This document shows positions 1 through 11,300 of a stretch of 37,176 nt of DNA, piece by piece; the first letter of the stretch is position 1, and each line of letters starts with the position of its first letter. The position numbers and the translations under genes are program-made. The DNA comes from Phoronis australis (Eukaryota; Phoronida; Phoronidae), in the NCBI GenBank assembly GCA_002633005.1, contig NMRA01000038.1:537501-574676 (forward strand), given 5' to 3'. The notes beneath the pieces are model-generated. The model was not told the origin of the DNA. It did not search any database and was given only the letters and a program-made list of their open reading frames with translations.

Positions 1-138
1 AGAGTTGAATTAACAAGAGTTGAATTAACAAGAGTTGAATTAACAAGAGTTGAATTAACAAGAGTTGAATTAACAAGAGTTGAATTAACAAGAGTTGAAT
101 TAACAAGAGTTGAATTAACAAGAGTTGAATTAACAAGA
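1..138. repeat. 15-bp minisatellite, nine perfect copies
   Basis: The unit AGAGTTGAATTAACA is repeated nine times without a single difference, followed by three more bases. The array is cut by the window edge, so its true length is unknown. It lies in the XRN1 intron following exon 15. Confidence 0.98.
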
Positions 139-1804
139 CAATTGACACAGACCTGTGTACCACCAAAACTGCATTGGAGTTCTCTGTGCCTGGTTGCATG
201 AAACAGTCCCAATTAGGGACTCAACTGAGGTCCCTATGTCTTTTTGCGTATTTTTGTATTTATGGATTCACATATGCAGTATTTTTTTATCATTTCATCT
301 TTATTATGAGCTCCTCTTTGATTAAAGACATTTTCTAATGATACAACTAAAAATGGAGCCCAGAGTTCATTGAAAATAAATAGGGACCCAGTACTTAAAT
401 TGGGGGTGTTGCATGAAAAAATCCCTAATTATTTTCCATAATATTGGCAATACAACGTAGAGTTCACTCTCGATTTGTATCAAAGTCAAAAGTTGACTTA
501 GCAATGAAACTAAAACAATACAAGAAAGGGCAATCAATGTTTTCACAAGTCTACAAATTGTCGCATACAGATCAAATTTACCCTAAAATATAGGGGGTGG
601 TTTGAATTTTTCGCAGTGGACCTTTCTCTAACTAAAAAAAAACAATGGGTTTGCTCAGCGTTCAGAGCTTTCGCCGAATTCTTGCCTCTTTAGTGATCTT
701 TTGTCTCGTTTTCTCAGACTTTTGGTTTCATTCAAGCCCCCCTGGGTATGCACATGGGTACTTTTCTTACTTACTTGCCTCTAAAACAGTTTCTAAAATA
801 CACGTAGTGAATTGATCACCAATTTTCAGAATAATTTAAGTTGTTTAGTTGAGGGACAACGCGCTTAGTGATCCTGTTAATCAATAGAAAATGTCCTTAT
901 TGAACTTAGTTATGTTAATACATGCCTAATGTACACCTCATTTCTTAACACAAAAACATATCTGCAAAAATGTGTTGATGAATCTGCACTGGACAATGTT
1001 TTGCACCAGACGATATTTTCTAAACCATTCACAAAAGTTTTTAATAATTATTCATAGCAAGCGTCTGTGAACACGTACCACCATACTACATGCGAAAAGA
1101 CCTCGAGGCTCGACTGCAGCTCGAGTATTATCGTCAGCTCAACATGCTACGAAGTCAGTGCAGTCCGCAAAAAACAACACGCTATACAACTTGCAGAATA
1201 AATTCTATTATTCCTTGAATAAGACATTGTCATTCTTTGGAATAACATTGCAAAAACAGAATGTTCCCTTCTTTCAGAAGCTACTTTCTTCACAGCTCGG
1301 AATTTGCGACCACTCATGCTTTTTACGTATTTAGCCATAAATAGCCGAAATTAGACAATGTAAGTGATCCACAAATCACAGAAGTCATTGCTTATAGGTT
1401 AGGCCTATGACACACATACCAATAGAAGAGGCCTCGCGATTTGCCGATTATCAGGCTATTTCGGGGATGAAACGAAGCAAGTTTTCCGAGTTTGTAGCTC
1501 AACTTTTTGGCTAAAATAATGATTTTACAATATAATTATGTTTTTAATTCCTAACTTCAAAGTTTGGACTACGAATCGGCGTATTTATTGAGAAACAAGT
1601 GAATTAATAATCACTTTTGAATTTGCTGAATTTGCGTATTTTTGTGTGGCCGTGCGTACTTGAGGCTTGATTTCTGTACGAATCCACATTTTTACATATG
1701 GTACACAGGTCTGTTGATATTAAAATCCAGCACTAGAAAACTGGCCATTAAATATAAAAAAGACACAAGATGGCAACGTGTCTGGTAATTTATGTTATGG
1801 TTCT
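139..1804. other. XRN1 intron sequence, no gene
   Basis: This is AT-rich intronic DNA with no coding signature on either strand. It holds transposon-end-like fragments containing TTGCATGAAACAGTCCC (near 194) and a related direct copy near 410, resembling the CTGTTTCATGAA termini of the element at 6536. The stretch 1099-1150 contains short CTCGAG/GAGCTGCAG-like palindromic words without a clear function. Confidence 0.6.
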
Positions 1805-1811
1805 TATGACT

Positions 1812-2182
1812 ATAAAGGGGCAATCTACAATTAATTGTACTTCAAAACCACTTGCCTGGACTTCAAAACCAGTCGGCTGGACTGCAAAACCAAATGGCCA
1901 GTGGTCAGAGGTGTTGTCTGAACTTCAAAACGTAATGGCCTCACCCAAAAAACTAGTTGACTGGACCCAAAACCAATGGCCGGTGCTATAACCAGTTGGC
2001 CGTTTGAGCACCAGCCAACCTGTTTTACGTCCGGCCAACCAGTTTTTTGGGTGTGTTTATCTGGTTTTGAGGTACCGGAGATCGCGTTTTAAGGTCCGAC
2101 CTCCAAGTTAGAACACAGGCCATTGGGCTTTGCAGTTCAGCCAGCTGGTTTTGAAATCCGACCAATTGTTGATTCCCCCTTT
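1812..2182. mobile_element. Foldback-type non-autonomous DNA element
   Basis: The two ends are long inverted repeats. The left end reads TATAAAGGGGCAATCTACAA and runs on to TTCAAAACCA; the reverse complement of the right end reads AGTAAAGGGGGAATCAACAA and also runs on to TTCAAAACCA. Inside each arm, degenerate units of about 21 bp built around CAAAACCA...GGCTGGAC repeat in the left arm and appear inverted in the right arm. The whole 370 bp could therefore fold on itself. A 73-codon open frame over the left arm is a by-product of these repeats, not a gene. Confidence 0.75.
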
Positions 2183-2265
2183 ACTATGTGGGAAGCCTCC
2201 ATATGATTACTAGTCAATTAATCGCAGTGACATTACAAGAGCACATTCACAGTGTGAGTACCTAC

Positions 2266-2379
2266 CTCTCCCTGACATCCATAGTTTGGGAACCCCAGCA
2301 TGAACACAGGTGATCCCTTGGGGAACAGCTCGTCCAAGGTCTTGAACTGAGCAAAGGACGAGTCATGCACGGATATGTC
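2266..2379 (-). CDS. XRN1: XRN1 exon 15: FKTLDELFP...VFMLGFPNYGCQGE
   Basis: This 114-nt exon lies between TTCATTGCAG and GAG|GTAGGT. SSFAQFKTLDELFPKGSPVF then MLGFPNYGCQGE aligns with human SRFSNIKTLDDLFPLRSMVFMLGTPYYGCTGEV. It is the last exon visible. I found no further XRN1 coding in 1-2265, so the next exon lies beyond the left edge. Confidence 0.96.
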
Positions 2380-5300
2380 CTGCAATGAATCACAATTATT
2401 ATAACAATGACTCGGGTCTAATTTTAATCATGGACAGTCCAACAACATTGTCTATTTTCTCTGTGATTATATCACGAAATCTACCGCCACTTTGGAAGTG
2501 GTCTGTATTTTTCACATCATACTTTCAATTATTCCGCAATTATCGGTTTTCTTGCCAAAACTTACCACCAAAATTTGATACAGTGTCTTCAACTTTGCCA
2601 CAATTTGACCACATTTTCTGACAATTACTGGACTTTTTTACCAATTTTCTTTACAGTTTTCACACAAAGTTTAAAAAACCTTACAACAGACACACCCTAA
2701 AATCTACTTCGTAAAAAAACTTCAAAACTTCACATAGGTACAAGCAGTCTACAGCTACCAACTTCCATAATGTACCTTAACCGTTGTCTGTAAGGCATAC
2801 GGCACCGGATTCTCCGCCCACTGTTTTGTTAATGTGACGTTGCCGTGACTACCACAGACGTACTTCCGTCCCATCATGGGCGTGCAGTAGAGGAGGACAA
2901 ATGTTGTACCCACGTCGACACCGCGACTGTCATGGTACCTGTGAGTGAGACGCAACAAGCTGAAATCTTTAACACAGAATTAATGAAAGAATGACACCGA
3001 ACAGTATTTCCCAAATATTTTAAATCTGGTCTGCATGCCACCTGGTGGCTGCATCACATGACCTAATAAATATAAGTCCGAAAAGTTTTCTGCCCCCGAC
3101 CAGGATTTGAACCCAGGACTCTGTGCTAACTGTGCAGACGCTTTAGCCACTAAGACATCGGCACCACTGGTCAAACACAGCAATCCAATCAGACTATATT
3201 TCCATTCTGGTTCAAGTTTTACACACACACAACCACGCACTCACACACACACACACATATACAGCATTATTTGACCCCTCCTCTCAATGGCGCCAAACAG
3301 GAGTTTTGCCACAACAAATTAAATGAAATATCATTCCCGTGAAAATCGTCCAGATATGTCGAAAATCATGGAGAACAGATTATTTGAGCAAGGAGACATT
3401 TTTTCTCTGAAATTTTGCCCAGTAGCCCACAATATTTTGAAAACAACTATTAAATCACTGCAATACTTCAACATAATATCCAACAGTACCTCTCTCTAAC
3501 ACCTATGTATAATGCCATGGAGTATCACAATCCCCCCAGTAGCTTACTACCAGTAACTCTGTGTAACACTTTAATGTAGTAAACATGTCTCATACCACAA
3601 CACAATGCCAGAGAGTGTGTCTCTGTTATAATTCAATGCAATACTGCCCCAATACCTCTCTGTAATACTGTTACTTTGTCTGTGCCATATAGCAATATCA
3701 TCTTGATTCATCTTTTCTGTCTTCAACTGTGTAACACGTTTTTTGCCATGCCCTCTCTGTTTCTGGTCCGACTCGTCGATGGAGATTCTGAACACAATAA
3801 AACAAAAGCTCAGACAACGGCGGATTCTTAAAGGATAGTTTATTGCAGCTTTGGTAAGATCAGGGGCCTGTTTCTTGACTATAGATAGCTGAAATTTTTT
3901 TTGTTTGTTTTTTGTTTTGGATTTCTCAAAGCGTTTCGACTTCTGTCTAATCAAGCAGACTACATATTTCTGCCTTTCGACTTAAAACTTGTAGACAGAT
4001 CTTGTGACTTTCAGCCCGAGCCAGATGTCAGAATATAGTCTGACAGTATTTTTAGTTGTATTCATTGTTTTGTTTTGTTATTCTGTTTGATTGGCATGAC
4101 CCCTGAGTTAAGTACAATGATGATGTAATTTGTTTACTACAGAATAGTATGGAACTTTCTAGTAGACTGAGTTCAGTAGTGATGATGTAATTTGTTTACT
4201 GCAGTATAGTGTGGAACTTTCTAGAAGACTCTAGCATGACAGTGATTAATGCAGTCTGGAATATTCTAGAGACTAGTATATGTTTGTAGAATGGTTGGGT
4301 GGATTCAGGAAAGTTCTAGAACGTGCTGGAATTGATGATATCACTATGCACTGTAAGATGAGCACATGATCACACTAGCTTCACTCAAAATTCTTGCGTC
4401 AACATAACACAGTCCACGATAATCAGAAGTGGGAGGTTCATGTATTGTGCGGAAGTTTGTGGCTTTCCAAGCACACACCCACCTGGGCAAATGATCAGCA
4501 CTGAAGTGAATGGACAATGAAGTCAGAATGTACACAAGGGAGAAAACACAAATTCCATTCTGTAAACCAAAATATCCCACCACAAGTGTCTAAAGAGTTA
4601 CTGGCATTATGGAACAGGCTTTAAACCCATTAATGTTACACAAAACATAATGCATTATTTTTGTTACTAGTTAACTGGAGCTCTGCGTTAGTAAAATTAG
4701 AGGTTTTTACGTGGACTACACGCTGGTGTGTTTGACTAGGCCTCTCACGACAATAAACGGACCTCATGGATTCGTGCCATACTCCATAAGCTGAATACCC
4801 TAGACTGTACCACAATTTACGCGCCTATGTAAAAAAATGGTTTTGAACTGATTTTCTCACACATTTAGTGTTGGCTAATATTGCAATCTGCTTTCAAGCA
4901 CATTTAGTGTTGGCTAATATTGCAATCTGCTTTCAAGCACATTTAGTGTTGGCTAATATTGCAATCTGCTTTCAAGCACATTTAGTGTTGGCTAATATTG
5001 CAATCTGCTTTCAAGCAGACTGCCACGAAAGATAAAACAACTATTTTAGAATAATTAATAATCAAATGGGTACAAATACAACAGTGAAGGTAAAACAATG
5101 TTACAAGTAACGTCAAATTGTACTGGATGGCCATCGCAATGTAATCTAAATCATTTTCAACAGAAAGCAAGCACATATGTAAATTCCTGAATCCAATCTC
5201 ATTTTGTAACCAAGTTACAGAGTATGTCGGTATTATACCAAAAAATAGTGCCATTTAAGTAGGAAACTACAAAAATTTTCTTTGGTGACAGAAATTCTCT

Positions 5301-8300
5301 AGACATCAATTTACACACTAAGACCCAAGCCAATCACACTTGACTCGAAACTTTAACTCAGAAAGTTCACGAATCTCATTGCGCGAAATTTGAAAGTTTA
5401 CTCAGAGTGCACCGTGTGACTGGCAGATCTTTAAAAACAAGTTCTTAGTATAGAGTAGTAGCCTCAGGCCCGACATTCAATTGAAATGGAAACACGAAAT
5501 CCAGACGGATATTTCTTACTTTGTTGAACCGTCAGCGACAGACACGACCCGCGCCTCTAACAAGTGGGGCCAGCCCACAAATATACTCTCGCCTAAGTAG
5601 TCGCTGGCTATCTTGTTCAAATCAGCCTGCTGGAAAACAGAACAGACGACAAAACATATCAATATGACTTACAACTAACAAACACATAACAAAAGTTGAA
5701 TAAACACAACAGTGTTAAACATATTAAATCAAGGAATATTAAAATCAGCTTAAAATCACCGAAGGTACTACAGCGACTTTCAATTATCGGCATAGATTTT
5801 GTACTCTCACGATCTGTTGGAAACAATATGGACATTCTCAGCCTTTTGTCAACACTGCACTTAGAGCGGATATATATTGCTCTTGGTTCAAAATATCCAA
5901 CAAAGTAAATTGAAGATTTCTCTACATTACCTAGAAACATTTCTAAACTCAAATTACGAAAACGTACAGGATCTCCATCAGCCAAAATCTGTAACATCAT
6001 ATTTTCACCTCGACTGTTCATCTGGAAGACTTTGACACCAGCCTTCTTGAGAAACGCCTGTCAAATAGACGCACATTCTCCTGATATTCAACAATGGATA
6101 GCGTCTAATAGACGCACATTCTCCTGATATTCAACAATGGATAGCGGTCAATTTTGTTAGCACAAGTTTATTACGTCAACCAAAAAGTACAAGAAGAGCA
6201 GTATAAGTCGAATAAAAACATTACGTAATACTCAACAATATGCGTAATTATATTTACACCAAAAAAGCACCACCTTGCCTGGAAACTTTCAGGAGTCAAC
6301 TTATACTAGCGTGATTCTTTATTTATAACTGAACTGACTACCAACATAGGAAAGTCTAACAAGTTGAGAAAACTAATATGAACAGGTTCGTAACAGATAA
6401 ATCGTGATAACTTCAAGTGCATGCATATGCGTCAGCCTGTCTTGAGGAGTGCAATCTGTTTTTTTAGTTCTAAGTCTCATGATGTAAAGTTATTGTTAAC
6501 TTTGTGGCAGAAAGCCCTCCGTTTGCTTAATGTTCCAGGGGTCTGTTTCATGAAGAGTGACTTAAAGACTTGAGACAGAAATGTTGTCTTACACTCCCTC
6601 TTCATAACTGCCAAAGTTTAGTCGTGTAATTATTAACACATAACTGACTAGAAATAATTTGTACAAATTTTCTCAAAAAGTATCAATTATGGGCATATTC
6701 TCAGATACTTTATTCGAGAACGATAATGAGTTTTTATCATTTTCAGAAATAGTAATGTGGAGCGTAAGACTAAATTTCTGCCTCTTAAGACTTAAAAGTC
6801 CTAAGTCATTTTTCATGAAACAGAACCCTGATGTCACAAAAACTGAAACAATCTTGAGAGAATGTCTAAAAAACTTGGATATGGATTTGGAAAGCATGGT
6901 ATCACCGCTTTAATTCAGACCCCATCTCTGTGCAAGATAACATTTAGTCAAAGTTTGTAACTGTAAAATCGTAAATCCATTTTACCAAACATAAAGTCAG
7001 TGCGTGAATACTTCCCAGTAACTAAGAGTGCGACTACCATGAAATCTCACCAATTTCAGACAAAAATAGTTGCGAAAATTATCCTATTTTCGATTTTCAA
7101 GGTCTTCTAAAATTGTTTTGAACACCCAACATTTTTTAAATATTTTCTTATAGTAGTTATGGCACAGAACTTGAACAAGGCAAAGCCTCTCAATTTAATG
7201 CCAAACTGTGTGCTAAATTTGTGAGATTTTACTGTAAAAGTTTTTCTTTATCGAGTTTCCTTGGTTTAAACCAATGAGATATGAGCAAACGAACAGACTA
7301 AACTGTATTGTACATCATGAGTTTGGACTAATTACTAGGAGCGCGACATCACCAGTTTCCAGATCTATTGCATAACAGTCCGTCTTCAGAGATTATCATG
7401 TCCTTACCCTATGGGGAACGTGCTTCAGTGTTGGGAAGCCTGGGAAGTAGACGTCCAATCTCACGTTGTCGCACAAACCCAACTTCTGAGCTTCGATAGG
7501 CACACGGAACTCGTTCTGATCAATGGCCGTCATACTGAAGACCAAGCAATGAAACGATGATGTAAGAGATGGCCACATTTTACTAACGTTCTCGTAAACA
7601 CAAGTGGTCTGGAACAAATTCATTTCATCCACAGTATTATTGTGAGTGAAATAAAAAAATCATGTGTACGAGAGCTTCCGCATTTATTCTCAACTCTAAT
7701 AAAAACAGAAGGTGAAAATCTATAAAATGTTACATAACGACCTACAGGAAGTTTCATTCTCCATACTTCTTAGTAACCATCTCTCTCCTTCTTCTCTTTT
7801 TCTTATTCCACAGAACAATGCACCCCCCCCCCAGCACAGGGGGTGCTTTTATAACTGATTTTACCTACCACTGTTACTTAAATATCTGAGTGTACACATA
7901 ACGTAATGTATTTTTTGCCAACAGTTATGCCACTTAGGTTTGCTTCTCTGGAAATGGAGCTGTGCATGGACAGAAACCATAGCAACATAAGTCAAACATA
8001 AACACTATTGAGAGAAGAGCTTCCCAGAAAAGTTAGGGAAATTTACCGGTGTTGTATAGATTTAGTCGTTTGTACGCAAAAGTATGACAGCTTGAGAATG
8101 GAAATTTGACCTACTTGGCATGGTTAAGGGTTACTGAAGGGAAGATGTCCCCAGGGGAACGATACTCCCCGAGGGACTCATCTGTGTGTTGAAACATCAG
8201 GTGGGGCCCGTGTCGGTTACGAGACTTCTCCTCGGGGGCCAAGTGATCTTCCATGCTACGAATGGCCCTTAAAAGCTTCTCCTGAGAAGTGGAAGAACAG

Positions 8301-11300
8301 AGTTACAGTTGGTGCATTTTAATGATTAATCTTCTTCAATCACAGTTTTGGCATGGCATATGAAAAATGAACATCATATTAGTTTGAAAAACAGTTTTAA
8401 ACATGGTATTATACCAAATGATTTGAATAAAAAGAAAAATGACAATTAACAAAAGAAGAAGATGCCGGTGTAATTAGCACTAGATATTCACATTTTGATG
8501 ATGTCACAAAGGCATATGGAAAGCAGCTGACATGTATTAATAGTGTTCAATGTCGTCTGAAAAATAAATTTTAATGTGACCGTTCGTCACACATCTGGGG
8601 CTTTTGAGTTTCAGCTTAGCCTGTTTCATGAACATTAAGCTAAGGCTGAAAGTCAGAAAATCTGTCAACAACTCAAAGGCAGAAAACAAAAATCGTAAAA
8701 GACAAAGAAACCAACTGTCATATTTCTGACTTTCGCTTAAGTCAGAAAATCAAAACCAATAGTTTGTTTAAGAAACAGGATCCTGATCTGTCTTCTTATC
8801 TCCAGCTCCAAATTGGATGACAGATCTGCCTCATCTCCAGACCCAAATTGAATGACACATCTGCCTTCCTATGACCGGCCCAAAATTGGATGACAGATCT
8901 GCCTTCTTATCCCGAGAAGGCTGCTGGGATTTGTTCACCCATGGTGATTGGTCAGCATAACAGCACACAATGTTATTCTAATTACTGGTAAGACGCCTTC
9001 GTGAATGTCCCGTTTTAGTGGAATTTCTCAACAAATTTTGTTGTTTGCACAAACACGTATCAGTACCTGTAATCACTGTACTTCTTAATCAAACAATGAG
9101 TTCCAATACCCTTCCTACCTCGTCAATGAATGGTATAAGTACAACTGCCTCCCAGTCTTGCTGCTTCCCATTGAGGTCTGTCTCAAACTTGGACGGGTAG
9201 AACTGTACGATGGGCGATGTGTCATTCACCATTAGCGTCTGTAAAAAGGAAATGATGTCATAGTGAAGCAGCCAATGAGAATGACTGTTTCAAACTTTAA
9301 TGACTTTTAATTATAGTTGAGTACTGCCCTTTTGCCCTCACACCTAGAGCGGGGTCATGGCGATAAGCCACTGCCATGCAGTGGAAAATTCCACCAGCAC
9401 ACCAAAGAAATGTCGACGATGGCAGTAGCCCCCTCCCCCAAGACACTTGTGGCCAAAAATCCTGGGAAAAGCAAGGAAATGGCGACTTCACTGCCATAAT
9501 TCAATATTCCAGCCTCACCGACCATCCAGCCTCACCGACCGCCAATTTGATAGTCTATGCTAGCAGAGTCTGGAAATTACTCACAAAACATTCGCCATTA
9601 CATGACTTTGCATAAGTTCGCCAAACTGACAAACTTCACTCAGCAGAACACACCCCTGTGAATAGACCCAACCAACCCAACCTCGTCCCACCATCAATAC
9701 AAAAACTCTAGCAGGCCATTGGTACAAACTGACTAAGCCTCGTCCACCATACCTGTAGTGGTGCTGGTAACAAACTCTTACTGGCGGCTGGTAGGACCGC
9801 CATAAGCTGCTCAAATGGCAGGAAAGGTGTGCCAAGATCAAACTCAATCTTCATGTCACTGAAGTTCTTCACGTCACTCAGGTAGGGGGCGTAGTGGTGC
9901 GCATAGAACCTGAGAAAGGAGGGGAAGCAATTTCAATGATTACATCCTACGTGACTAAGTTAGTTGTATATTCTGGTTACATCGTTATCTGCATATGAAT
10001 AGCGATATTCCAACAAGTGTAGAAAAATTACAAAGGTTCCACAACCCTATGTAACCAACCCTGCCTGTAATTCGCAACAGCACTCAGTTTTACGAAGGTA
10101 TGTTGAAAACCACTAGAAAATGTTAAGTTCAATATCTACATCAACCTTCAGGTTATGAAGAACCCTAGAAATACATCCAAATTTGACTAATGTTCAAATG
10201 TCCTATCTTAAAAATGGCTGATCAAACTCGTATGAAACTTTTACATACTACGTTTTATGCACTATTCTCAAAAACGCTGATAAGATTAACTATTTTTAAA
10301 ATTTTCCACTTGTGCACGAGGGCCTATCAAAAAAATAGAACCTTCATGATTTTCATGAAAAAATAAAAGTTACATACAATGAAAACTAAATATTTTACAA
10401 AACTGTAACAGCGTTTTCAAGATCTCATCTTGAGCACTTACATCAAATAAATCTTAATCAAGACATGTTATTGATAGCAGTTTTACAATCGAAGTAACTC
10501 TCTTGCTAATTTGAACAAGAAAGACACGTGACCCTATTATTGTAAGACTTGTGAAAAGTCAAAAATCAAATTCTACACGCTTTCTAGTTTCAGAAAATAC
10601 ATGATTTTATTGAACCAAATCTATAGTTTTGTAGTTACTTGGCTGGACGCACAGACTTGTCAACGAGGTCCTACAAAACTTTACTGCTTGAAGAGAGTAG
10701 GCAGTGTGGCCTAGTGTGATAAGTGACTGCTTTCTTTACTCAAGGTCGTGGGTTCAAATCCCACTGGGTCACACTACTAAACCCTTGAGTCAGGTCTCTA
10801 GCTTCTCAGCTCAGTTTTAACAGTATATTAATAAAGCATGAAAATGGCTCCAGGTGATCAGTGCACTGGGCCCACATGTGTGGCCTGTGCACGTCTGGTA
10901 CAACGTGTATCATACCGCCTGCAATTATTTTTATTAATGCACGAAACGCTCTCACACTATTGGACGCTGTCACCCAACGATGCCCCACTTACCAGCCCCA
11001 AGAGGGGACACCGTTGAAATAGTAGTGAAGGATCCACTGAATGGCACGCACGTAACCATATGCCTGCTCTTGGAGTACGTCCCTGCAATAAAAAACCTGA
11101 CACTTAAATTGATACTTAATGACTTGTTCAGCCTGTAAATAGATATTAACAAATAACGGATGACTTAAGCTTTAGCAACAAAATATTATGCACCTTCATC
11201 AACCCTTAAAAGTTTGTAATGCTTTGAAAATTTACCCACAAAGCTTGAATAATTCCATCCTGGGACAAATAGGGATAATCCTTGACAATATGAAAAATGT

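Noticed and set aside
1770-1991. 73-codon plus-strand frame with repeated SKPxxWT units
   Set aside because: It is the left arm of the foldback element, and the peptide repeat simply reflects its 21-bp units.
4860-5017. CRISPR-like array
   Set aside because: Units are directly contiguous with no unique spacers, and the DNA is animal nuclear DNA.
6659-6913. Overlapping 84- and 74-codon frames on opposite strands
   Set aside because: Both lie across the palindromic MITE; the mirror-like peptides arise from the inverted repeat.
10701-10773. A functional tRNA gene
   Set aside because: The B box is perfect but the cloverleaf is poor, and the sequence continues into a body shared with other SINE copies.
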